NCBI GenBank assembly: GCA_016839555.1
Contig: JAEOUA010000012.1
Span: 186,001-250,000, forward strand
Direction: 5' to 3'
Source of the DNA: Promethearchaeota archaeon
GTDB taxonomy: Archaea > Asgardarchaeota > Lokiarchaeia > Sigyniarchaeales > SOKP01
Length of the DNA stretch: 64,000 nt
The notes below the pieces were generated by a model. The model did not search any database, was not told the DNA's origin, and saw nothing but the letters and a program-made list of their open reading frames with translations. A program made the translations under genes and the position numbers. This document shows positions 28,674 to 36,980 of the stretch, in pieces. How positions within the stretch are numbered: position 1 is the first letter of the stretch; each line of letters starts with the position of its first letter.

Positions 28674-31160
28674 ATGCTGACTATTCTTCAAAATGATGAA
28701 AGAGTTTTCGAATTAAAAGATAGTATTATTGAATTCAAATTTTTCACATCTGGTGAACATAAAGGAAGATTTAATATTGCATTTAAGGACTTTCAAGGTA
28801 ATAAAAGTGGTTTAAGAAAATGTTATACTTCCATTAATTATTATAACCATAATTATAAATTAAAAGAATATCCCTCATTTAATTATACTTATAAAGCAGC
28901 AGATGTCGAACAAATAGAAGATGCTTTAGGAAGCGGCCTAATTGTATTATTTTCCAGAACCACATCCGATAAAGATAAGTTTGATTTTCAAATTCTTTTT
29001 AGATTTTATGATGATACTGATTTTTTTTTAATAGAATTAATAAGCATCAAAGACCTTACGAATCAAAATTATGGAATTCATAGTATATCCCCTTTCACTA
29101 TAAAGGATACTAAATTATGGTTAACTGGAAATAAAGAACCTACAAATTTAAAAGATATAACGTGGTTTAAAAATGGTTGGCAAAGTTGGTCTCCTTGCAA
29201 AATTTTCTTTGGAAAAGAAAAGGATAGAAAAGGTCCCCCATTAAAAATTTTTAAAAGAACTCTTGATAATCAAGATTATGAAATTGAAGGGCGGTTTTAT
29301 TCTGAATATAACACAGTTATCACTGATCTCATCTCGAAAAACTCCTTAATTATCGGATTTACCACATTAAAAGACCAATTTTCAAGAATTATTATGGATT
29401 ATAAAAAAACTTATAGATTAAAAATATTAACTGCTTTTGGGTGTATGGATGGAAGAACATTCCAAGACTCCTTTATTAATTCTTCTGAAGAACTTTTTAT
29501 CGGTTTCAAAACAGAAAATAAGGGTTGTTATGGTTTAATTGATTATGCAAAGATTGTGAAAGAAAATGCGGAAGAGGAGCATCCTAATGACGTTCCCATT
29601 GGCTGGGCTTCTTGGTATTATTATTTTACAAAAGTTACTGAAAGTGATATAATTAAAAATCTAAACTTTTTTAAAAAAAATGAAGAAAAGGTTCCTATAG
29701 ATTTTATTCAGCTTGATGATGGTTATTTTGAGAAAATTGGCGATTATCAAAATATTAATAATAAATTCTCTCATGGAATATCATGGTTATTTGAAAAAAT
29801 TAAAAATACAGGATTCATAGGCGGTATCTGGACAGCTCCCTTTTTCGCAGAAAAAAATTCAAATCTTTTTCAAGAACATCCACAATGGTTTTTAAAGAAA
29901 GCGGGAAAAAATAAGTTCTTAAAAACTCATTTTAACTGGGGAACCTTTCAATATGGTCTTGATTTAACTCAACACGAAATTCTTGTTTATATTAAGAATT
30001 ATTTCAAAAAATTCCGATTTGCATTAAAGGAAAAACAAATTGAAGAGGAAAGTTTGATAGAATTTTTTAAAATTGACTTTCTCTTTGCTGCTGCTCCTTA
30101 TGATGCAGATTATGAAAATAAAAAGCTTACTAGAGCTCAATTATATTATAATGGTGTGAAAGCTATACGAGAAGGGATCTCAGAGGATTCTTTTCTACTT
30201 GGCTGCGGTGCCCCCTTAGGGCCTTGTGCGGGTTTAGTGGATGCTATGAGAATTGGCACGGATACGGCTCCTGAATGGACAAAATGGGATTGGATTGGAA
30301 ATAAATTGGGATTTGCCTTACCAAATCTTAAGCGTGCCTTAATCAATACACTCTATCGTTCATTTATGCATAAATATTTCTGGATAAATGATCCAGATTG
30401 TCTTATGATACGCAGAACTGATACAAATTTAAATCTGAATGAAATTAGACTTCAATTAACTCTATTTGGGATTTCAGGAGGGCAAATTTTAATCTCTGAT
30501 GATATGACAAAATTAACTGAAGAGGAGATTCGAGATGCTTCTCTTATGCTCCCAGTTTATAATCCAGAAGATTTTGATCCCGTTGTTCCCGATGCCTTTA
30601 TTTCAGAATTGCCTACAATTTATTTTCTCGAAACGCAAGAAACTATCGGTAAACGATATTTGGTTGCGATAATAAATTGGGATAAAAAGCCACATAATAG
30701 AAGCATTAAAATTTCACAAATTTTACCTAATCTCCCGAAAGATGAGAAAAATTTCTTTGTATTTGATTTTTGGAATAATAAATTTCTAGGGGAATATAAT
30801 AGAGATACAGCAATCTATTTAAACAAAATCCCACCTCATGGATGTAGCTATTTATCACTTATTTTTATTGATAAATTCTTAAAAAAGGAACCCATATTTT
30901 TATCGTCAGACTTACATATAACACAAGGATGCTGCGAAATAACTAATTTCGACTATAACGAAGAGGAAATGATAATTTCATTAATTCTAGATTTAATCGG
31001 AGAACGAGAGGGAAAACTATTATTAAAATTGCCTTCCCATCTGAAAATAAAGGAATGTCAATATAACTACTCTATTTTTGATAAAGAACGAAATATCTTT
31101 GAGATTGAGGTTGCTTTTATAGATCATACTTCATTTACGATTTTTTTGACCAATAAATAA
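28674..31160 (+). CDS. GH36-family alpha-galactosidase-like glycosidase
   Basis: The 828-residue protein has an N-terminal beta-sandwich domain, a catalytic TIM barrel from about residue 300 and a C-terminal beta domain. Conserved pieces include IGWASWYYYF, IQLDDGYFE and WTAPFFAEKNS. The nucleophile is predicted as Asp468 in FFKIDFLF and the acid/base as Asp530 in MRIGTD. Clan GH-D enzymes release alpha-linked galactose or related sugars with retention. No signal peptide is visible, so it acts in the cytosol, presumably on imported or recycled oligosaccharides. Substrate is uncertain because the family also includes raffinose synthases and alpha-N-acetylgalactosaminidases. Confidence 0.88.
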   Translation: MLTILQNDERVFELKDSIIEFKFFTSGEHKGRFNIAFKDFQGNKSGLRKCYTSINYYNHNYKLKEYPSFNYTYKAADVEQIEDALGSGLIVLFSRTTSDKDKFDFQILFRFYDDTDFFLIELISIKDLTNQNYGIHSISPFTIKDTKLWLTGNKEPTNLKDITWFKNGWQSWSPCKIFFGKEKDRKGPPLKIFKRTLDNQDYEIEGRFYSEYNTVITDLISKNSLIIGFTTLKDQFSRIIMDYKKTYRLKILTAFGCMDGRTFQDSFINSSEELFIGFKTENKGCYGLIDYAKIVKENAEEEHPNDVPIGWASWYYYFTKVTESDIIKNLNFFKKNEEKVPIDFIQLDDGYFEKIGDYQNINNKFSHGISWLFEKIKNTGFIGGIWTAPFFAEKNSNLFQEHPQWFLKKAGKNKFLKTHFNWGTFQYGLDLTQHEILVYIKNYFKKFRFALKEKQIEEESLIEFFKIDFLFAAAPYDADYENKKLTRAQLYYNGVKAIREGISEDSFLLGCGAPLGPCAGLVDAMRIGTDTAPEWTKWDWIGNKLGFALPNLKRALINTLYRSFMHKYFWINDPDCLMIRRTDTNLNLNEIRLQLTLFGISGGQILISDDMTKLTEEEIRDASLMLPVYNPEDFDPVVPDAFISELPTIYFLETQETIGKRYLVAIINWDKKPHNRSIKISQILPNLPKDEKNFFVFDFWNNKFLGEYNRDTAIYLNKIPPHGCSYLSLIFIDKFLKKEPIFLSSDLHITQGCCEITNFDYNEEEMIISLILDLIGEREGKLLLKLPSHLKIKECQYNYSIFDKERNIFEIEVAFIDHTSFTIFLTNK

Positions 31161-31239
31161 ATCAAAATACTCAGAGATAAATTAGAAATAGAAACTGAAA
31201 AATAAAAATAAAAATAATGAAACATTTTATCGATTACAC

Positions 31240-32715
31240 ATGGCTCATTTTTTAGAAGAGTTTTTAACTCCAGAAAGTATTGCTGTTTATGGCGCAAATA
31301 ATAAAGGAGCAGGAATTGGATCTCTTCAATTAATGGGACTCATAATTTCCGGTTTTAAAGGAAATATTTATCCTATTCACCTTAAATTGGATTCTGTTAT
31401 GGGCTTTAAAGCTTATCAAACAATTTCCGAAGTTCCTGAAATACCAGATCTAGTTTTGATTGTATTGCCTCCAAACATAGTTCCACAGATCTTTAGAGAA
31501 TGTGGTGAGAAAGGGGTCAAGAGAATAATTTTAATATCTGGAGGATTTAGAGAATTATGCGGAGAAAGAGCTAATACTTTAACAGAAGAAATTCAAGAGA
31601 TAGCAGATAAATATGGAATAAGATTTATTGGACCAAATTGTTTGGGAATTTATAATAGTTGGCTCTATCCAGATGATGAAGGGAGTGCTTTAAATACTGC
31701 TATTTGGGAACAACAACAAAGAGGATATTTTTCTATTGCTTCTCAAAGTGGAACACTTGCATCTCATATTTTTTTTGACCCCGAAAACTTAGATTTAGGT
31801 ATAAGCAGGTCCCTATCCTTAGGAAATGAAGCAAATATAGATATTGTAGATTGTCTCGAATACTATAAGAAAGATGAAAAAACGAAAGTAATAGGATTAT
31901 ACATAGAAGAATTAAAACGAGCAAAGAAATTTCTAAGGTTAACTAAAGAAATTACTCCAAAAAAACCTATAATAACAATTTATGTTGGCGGATCAAATGC
32001 AGCAAAAAGAGCTGTAAAAAGTCATACGGGCTCACTAGCGGGAAATGCTAAAATATATGAAGCTGCCTTTAAAGAAACAGGAATTATTAAAACCGAATTG
32101 GTAGAAGAATTTCTTGATTTAGCCAGAATATGTGAAAAAGGAATTTTTCCAAAAGGAAAAAGATTAGGAATTATTACCAATTCTGGAGGTCCAGGAGTTA
32201 TGATAGCATACCAAGCAGAGCAAAAAGGTTTAACTGTTCCCAAATTTTCTGAAGAATTAAGAAATGATCTGAAGCAATACGTTATAAAAACGGCTTCAGT
32301 TGAGAATCCTGTCGATACTACTTTTGATATAAATCTTAATAATTTTTATATAAATATTCCAAAGACGCTTATGAAGTCAGGGGAGGTGGATGCAATAATT
32401 ATGTATGGGGTATTCGGATTTCAAGATGTTTTAAATGAATTATTGCAATATGAAAGAATTGCTAAATATCAGAATTTTCCGGAACAACCAAATGTTCCAT
32501 TAGAGAAAATTTTTATTTCTCCCATCTTAAAAACTTCAAAAAGATATTCAATACCGATCTTTTATATTAATCCACAGAATTACAATAACCCTTGGTCCAA
32601 AAAAATAAGAAGCACAGGTGCTCTTTTATTTAAATTGTGGGATAGCCCAGTAAGATGTTTAGCAAAATTGTCGGAATATGCTTCATATAGGAAAAGGATG
32701 CAATCAAAAGAGTAA
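31240..32715 (+). CDS. ADP-forming acyl-CoA synthetase, alpha-type subunit
   Basis: The 491-residue product carries the CoA-binding domain (LTPESIAVYGANNKGAGIG, PNCLGIYNSW) and a succinyl-CoA-ligase-like domain with SQSGTLASHIFFD. KSHTGSLAG follows around residue 259, where the histidine is the expected phosphoryl carrier. The third domain has LGIITNSGGPGVM. The enzyme class makes ATP from acyl-CoA, ADP and Pi in archaeal fermentation. No beta (ATP-grasp) subunit is adjacent, so it must pair with one elsewhere. A second homologue lies at 49866-51314. Confidence 0.88.
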   Translation: MAHFLEEFLTPESIAVYGANNKGAGIGSLQLMGLIISGFKGNIYPIHLKLDSVMGFKAYQTISEVPEIPDLVLIVLPPNIVPQIFRECGEKGVKRIILISGGFRELCGERANTLTEEIQEIADKYGIRFIGPNCLGIYNSWLYPDDEGSALNTAIWEQQQRGYFSIASQSGTLASHIFFDPENLDLGISRSLSLGNEANIDIVDCLEYYKKDEKTKVIGLYIEELKRAKKFLRLTKEITPKKPIITIYVGGSNAAKRAVKSHTGSLAGNAKIYEAAFKETGIIKTELVEEFLDLARICEKGIFPKGKRLGIITNSGGPGVMIAYQAEQKGLTVPKFSEELRNDLKQYVIKTASVENPVDTTFDINLNNFYINIPKTLMKSGEVDAIIMYGVFGFQDVLNELLQYERIAKYQNFPEQPNVPLEKIFISPILKTSKRYSIPIFYINPQNYNNPWSKKIRSTGALLFKLWDSPVRCLAKLSEYASYRKRMQSKE

Positions 32716-32735
32716 AAATTATTGATAAATGGCAG

Positions 32736-33164
32736 TTATTCATAACATTTTTTATTTAAATCTTTCTTATTAGTTGTCTTCCCACTGAGAATGCAATTTT
32801 TAAGGGTTAAATTATTGAAATTGAATTCACTGTCTTTATCAACAATGCAATAATCCAATTTGAATATCTCACCTAATCTAACATTATTAAATATTATAGA
32901 ATTTGAGATCTCATCATAATCTCCAATTACAGAATTATCTCCAATATATACATTTGGGCCCAATAAAACATCATCTCCTATAGTTACATTATCTCCAATA
33001 AAGACTGGTTCTATGATCGAAGGAAAATCCCCAATATATTCTTTAATACGATTTTTTGTGATATTATTATTTAAAAAATGTTTCAAACTTCTCTTAAACT
33101 CTTCAATTGTGAGATTTTCTTTATTAACTATTAAATCTTTTATTGATTCAAGTATATCCTTCAT
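32736..33164 (-). CDS. Left-handed beta-helix (hexapeptide repeat) protein
   Basis: The 142-residue product has about 50 helical residues, then hexapeptide repeats (VFIGDNVTIGDDVLLGPNVY, then IGDNSVIGDYDEI) typical of the left-handed beta-helix in acyltransferases and in the C-terminal half of sugar-nucleotidyltransferases. It is much shorter than GlmU-like enzymes and has no nucleotidyltransferase domain. No catalytic histidine typical of acetyltransferases is obvious. It might be a stand-alone regulatory or assembly module. The gene is convergent with the acyl-CoA synthetase subunit and lies downstream of the HypB-like gene on the same strand. Confidence 0.72.
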   Translation of the reverse strand: MKDILESIKDLIVNKENLTIEEFKRSLKHFLNNNITKNRIKEYIGDFPSIIEPVFIGDNVTIGDDVLLGPNVYIGDNSVIGDYDEISNSIIFNNVRLGEIFKLDYCIVDKDSEFNFNNLTLKNCILSGKTTNKKDLNKKCYE

Positions 33165-33244
33165 TTTTTCACTTCTTGTATTTTTTTGCTTTTTTAATTT
33201 ATTATTTCAAAAATTTTTAAAATGAATCCTAAAATCTTATAATT

Positions 33245-33961
33245 TTATAATAATCCCATCGCATTCATTAACTTCTCTATTCCCTCCCCTGTACGCGCAC
33301 TTGTTTGAATAACTTTTATATTTGGATTAATCTTTTTTGCATCTTTCACCATTTTATTAATATCTGTATTCAATCTCTCAACCAGATCGATTTTATTAAT
33401 AATTGCTATTTCAGACATTTTGAATAATAAGGGATGCTTTTCAATCACCCATTCTCCCTCAGTCACTGATACTACCGTAATTCTCATATCCATCCCTAGG
33501 ATAAATTCTGAAGGGCAAATTAAATTTCCCACATTCTCAACAAAAATAATATCATATTTTTCAAGTTCGATATTTTGTGTTATTTTATTAATATGATAGG
33601 CATTTAAAGCACATTCACGCCCGGTGTTGATCTGTATAGTATCCACATGTTTTTTTTGAATCCGATCGGCATCTAATCGGGTAGTAACATCTCCACAGAT
33701 GACTAATATTTTCTTTTTTGGTCCTAACTTTTCTGCTAATTTTTCCAATATAGCAGTTTTTCCTGAACCGATTGCTCCCACAATATCAAAGGATTTAATA
33801 TCATAATGATTTAATTTTTGTTTTATATTGAGAGCGATTATATCATTATTTTTTCCCACTTCTTTTTGCATTCTTACAATCTCTTCTCTATTTATTTCAT
33901 TTGCTAATTTTCTGCTTTCTAATTCCATCACTCTTTCAAAATCTTTTTCTTGCTTAGCCAT
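33245..33961 (-). CDS. hypB: HypB-like hydrogenase nickel-incorporation GTPase
   Basis: This 238-residue SIMIBI-class GTPase has a P-loop GAIGSGKT at 62-69, an ICGDVTTRLDADRI switch region, ENVGNLICPSEF and NKIDLVE. HypB loads nickel into [NiFe]-hydrogenase precursors, which fits the vhuD gene in this window. The metal-site cysteines Cys117 and Cys149 are present, but the histidine that usually follows the first (C-H-L-D-A) is alanine here (ECALNA). There is no His-rich N-terminal tail. Metal handling may therefore differ from characterised HypB. The hypA partner is not adjacent. Confidence 0.88.
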   Translation of the reverse strand: MAKQEKDFERVMELESRKLANEINREEIVRMQKEVGKNNDIIALNIKQKLNHYDIKSFDIVGAIGSGKTAILEKLAEKLGPKKKILVICGDVTTRLDADRIQKKHVDTIQINTGRECALNAYHINKITQNIELEKYDIIFVENVGNLICPSEFILGMDMRITVVSVTEGEWVIEKHPLLFKMSEIAIINKIDLVERLNTDINKMVKDAKKINPNIKVIQTSARTGEGIEKLMNAMGLL

Positions 33962-34186
33962 TCTTTTATAAACCGATTTTTACCTTACTTTTATACTATA
34001 TTTCTAATAATAATAAATTACATTAAAAATTACTTCTAAGAAAATAAAATTAAGATATAGCTGAAAAATTGTTAAAAACCATAAGTGGTTTCAGAAAATA
34101 GAAAAAAATGAAAAGAGAAAATAAAAAATTAATAAAAATAAAAATTAATTATTAATAGGGTTTCCAGGTATACGGAAAGATCATAT

Positions 34187-35551
34187 TCAAACAGAAGTAA
34201 ATTCGGTTTTTTTTGGTGGAAATAAGTTTAAGGATACACCTAATTCATGTGCCTCTTCTTGTTTGGCGTATTGTTTAACTGATATTCCTTGCATTGCAGC
34301 ATCTATAGCTTGTCGAAAGGCTCTAGCCCCTGCAATTGGTCCCTCCGGATGAGCATGTATTGCTCCTCCACTCCCAATCATAATATTTGGACCTAAATCC
34401 TCCACAATCTTTTCAACTAATCCTTGTGTAATACCACCACTGGGCATTGGCATTGTACGTTTAATATGAGGCGCATTGCGCATCGGCATAACCATTTGAC
34501 GAGCAGTTTCCAAAAACTTGTCTTTACTTGTAGGTGCTTTTCCATAAGGAGCAGGATGGACAATTGTATCACAGCCAGCTAATCTTCCGAATTTTCCAAG
34601 TATTAAGGGGCTACTAACGCCTCCCCATGGATCTTGATATATAGCTCCAGCAAAATCCATATGTCCTAAGATGGGAACTTTCACGGAAGGATCTTCTGCC
34701 AATTTTCTCATTGCAGAATATCCAACTGAGATGTGATTAACCATTAATGCATTTGCTCCATGTTCTTGGGCTATGTCTGCAAGCTCGAACATCCGATCTA
34801 CTCTATCTGTGATATTGACGGTATATAATGTTTTTTCTCCTTTTTCCTCATCTGCCCTATCAAGCGCTTCCATAAATTTGGTAAGCCTTTCGGTTAAAGG
34901 ATTAAAATCAACATCAGCAATTAATTCATCGTCTTTGATCACATCGCAGCCTCCTACAGCCGCTTGATAAGCTAATTCTGCAGCTGGTGTTTCTGAAAGC
35001 GTATAGACACAAGGTTTTATCATATTATTTAATAAAGGTCTCTCAGGTACTCCTAAGATTTTTCTAATCCCTATATCTCCAAATTTTGGCCCTTTAAATT
35101 CCTTCAAGAATGCTTTTGGAAAACGCACGTCCACCATTTTAAGAGGTCCACCCATAGAAATATTACCGAAAATAGTGGTAAATAGCATAGGAAATTGCGG
35201 TCTGAAATTTAATGGATAAGCGACTTGTACTATCCAATCTCTATATTTAGGATTATCAAAAAAGTCTTCGACACCTTCATATTCATAATCGGGAACTGAC
35301 CATAACCCAATAACTTTTGCAACGTGTTTTCTCCTTGTTTCGGGTGTTTCCGCAGGAACAGCAACAAATGTCCCTGTGCTCTGCTCTATACATAAACTCT
35401 GTGTCATATAAAACGCATCCATTTTCCTATGGAGTTTGGCAATATAAGTTGCGATGATATGAGTCTCATAATCAATATCTTCTGGTAAGGCATTAGGTCT
35501 ACTTAATCTATCTAAATCAAATTTATCAAATTCTTCCGGCAATTTTGACAT
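34187..35551 (-). CDS. RuBisCO-like protein (form IV/III-like large subunit)
   Basis: The 454-residue protein is a RuBisCO large-chain homologue, with IKP containing Lys179, KDDE with the carbamylation-type Lys206, Asp208 and Glu209, SGG at 371-373 and GSGG at 393-396. Several carboxylase residues are replaced. The HRA(M)H segment reads LGHMDFAG (295-302), and the loop-6 region reads YGKAPTS with a lysine but without the usual GKLEG. These changes argue for an enolase/isomerase-type RuBisCO-like protein rather than true carboxylase. AMP phosphorylase elsewhere in the window would fit a form III pathway, so carboxylase activity is not fully excluded. It stands as a single gene. Confidence 0.85.
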   Translation of the reverse strand: MSKLPEEFDKFDLDRLSRPNALPEDIDYETHIIATYIAKLHRKMDAFYMTQSLCIEQSTGTFVAVPAETPETRRKHVAKVIGLWSVPDYEYEGVEDFFDNPKYRDWIVQVAYPLNFRPQFPMLFTTIFGNISMGGPLKMVDVRFPKAFLKEFKGPKFGDIGIRKILGVPERPLLNNMIKPCVYTLSETPAAELAYQAAVGGCDVIKDDELIADVDFNPLTERLTKFMEALDRADEEKGEKTLYTVNITDRVDRMFELADIAQEHGANALMVNHISVGYSAMRKLAEDPSVKVPILGHMDFAGAIYQDPWGGVSSPLILGKFGRLAGCDTIVHPAPYGKAPTSKDKFLETARQMVMPMRNAPHIKRTMPMPSGGITQGLVEKIVEDLGPNIMIGSGGAIHAHPEGPIAGARAFRQAIDAAMQGISVKQYAKQEEAHELGVSLNLFPPKKTEFTSV

Positions 35552-35858
35552 TTTTATTCTTTTATTTTAGTTTTTTTTTATATTAATTTAATAAATTTTT
35601 TCATTAAAATAAAAGTGAAGAAGATTTTTCAATTTTATTGAAGAAAAGAAAAAATACTCATTTTTAAAACCCAAAACTAAAATTTTAAATATATTTAATA
35701 TGATTAGCACAAGTATGTTTAAATCCTTGAATTTAGTAGAAATAGAAAAAATAAATAAATTAACAATTAGATACGAATAAAAATTATATAAACAAAAAAT
35801 TTCTAAAAAAAATAATATAATATTATAAAAAAAAAAAAAAATTAAAGTATTTAAATTC
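35552..35858. other. AT-rich intergenic region with poly-A tract
   Basis: This 307-nt gap lies between minus-strand genes. Fifteen consecutive A residues occupy 35827-35841, a T-run terminator for the longin-like gene when read on the minus strand. The rest holds no ORF, repeat or RNA that I can recognise. Confidence 0.4.
35827..35841 (-). terminator. T-run terminator after the surface-protein operon
   Basis: Fifteen A on the plus strand give fifteen T on the coding strand, starting 18 nt after the stop at 35859. This is the expected archaeal poly-T termination signal for the two-gene operon at 35859-41636. Confidence 0.6.
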
Positions 35859-36977
35859 TTATTCTGCAGTTTCTATTTCTTCTGCCTCGGTTTCTTCTTT
35901 AAGTGTTAAACATGTATCTTCTAACACATTCAGATATTCTATTAAAACATCGTTGGTTTTTGATTTCTGGAAATATTGTTTCTTAATGATATTTAAGAGA
36001 TAATTCGGAAACACCTTTTCAATGGTAAAGTCTGATAAAAGCCCGTAATATTCATTTCCTTTATCATCTTGAAATACTTGAATCATTTTATTCTCCCATA
36101 GAAGTCGTAAAACTTCATCGAGATTATCAACACCTTTCTTCTTCAGCTTTTCTAATTCATTTTTAGTAACTATAGAAGTACGCAGCAATTTCAAGGTTTC
36201 ATATGTCTGAGGGTTTGTAAACAATTTAACTAAGCTAATATTATCATACTCTTCTAACTTATATTCCGAAAAGAATTTTCTACATTCTGCGCGATAATCA
36301 TCTGCTAATCGAGCTGGCAAACCATGATCAGCAGGATTCTTTAATAGATTTACTGGAGGACGACGAAGAATCAACAAATCATTAATAAAGAAGATCAAAG
36401 GTGATGGCATTCCTTTTACTGACGCTTCCTTGACCAATCCTCTTCTTATTAATTCAATAAAGATACTTTCTAAATCTATAAAACCTTGCTTATACTGATC
36501 CTTTAGCCACACTGCTAATTCTGACCTCGAAACTACTCCTTCATCACGTAATCGATTAATAATCATTCGTTTAATCTCATCCTCATAAGTCATTGCTAAC
36601 CTCTGCTCTTCATTTAAAGTTGGATATACAGATAATCTCTGAAATAATGAAGGAATCATATCTTTATAGGCATCATCTTCTAGATTTTGTAATATTGTGA
36701 GTGCAACATTAGATAAACCACCTTCGTACGCATCTGGATCATCATCCACATTCAATAATAGAAGGATATAATAGCCAGAGTCTGGTCCCGTATAATAGGA
36801 GGCAATATTGAGTGAGCCAACCATTAAACTAATCATTCCAGCCTCTCCACTATATTCATGAGTGCTATATACCTGCATTAGAGTTTTATCCGTTATGTTA
36901 ATTTCTTCCGGATATTTAGCGAGAATCTCTGTACCAACTCTTTCATTCCATCTCATTATGACTAATCCAACTGGCAT
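35859..36977 (-). CDS. Cytosolic protein with longin-like N-terminus and helical/winged-helix C-terminus
   Basis: The 372-residue product begins with an alpha/beta domain of about 120 residues, in which MPVGLVIMRWNERVG and later YYILLLLNVDDD form the strands. This reads like a longin/roadblock-type fold. From about 130 onward it is helical, with segments resembling winged helices (RLRDEGVVSRSELAVWLKDQ, then LKLLRTSIVTKNELEKLKKK). The C-terminus is acidic. No membrane segment is present. Its start lies 3 nt after the stop of the large surface protein gene, so the two are translationally linked, and a function on the cytosolic side of that protein is plausible. The function itself is unknown. 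Confidence 0.65.
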   Translation of the reverse strand: MPVGLVIMRWNERVGTEILAKYPEEINITDKTLMQVYSTHEYSGEAGMISLMVGSLNIASYYTGPDSGYYILLLLNVDDDPDAYEGGLSNVALTILQNLEDDAYKDMIPSLFQRLSVYPTLNEEQRLAMTYEDEIKRMIINRLRDEGVVSRSELAVWLKDQYKQGFIDLESIFIELIRRGLVKEASVKGMPSPLIFFINDLLILRRPPVNLLKNPADHGLPARLADDYRAECRKFFSEYKLEEYDNISLVKLFTNPQTYETLKLLRTSIVTKNELEKLKKKGVDNLDEVLRLLWENKMIQVFQDDKGNEYYGLLSDFTIEKVFPNYLLNIIKKQYFQKSKTNDVLIEYLNVLEDTCLTLKEETEAEEIETAE

Positions 36978-36980
36978 GAT

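Noticed and set aside
34187-35551. Bona fide form III RuBisCO
   Set aside because: The HRA-H and loop-6 GKLEG signatures are replaced, so the cautious call is RuBisCO-like.
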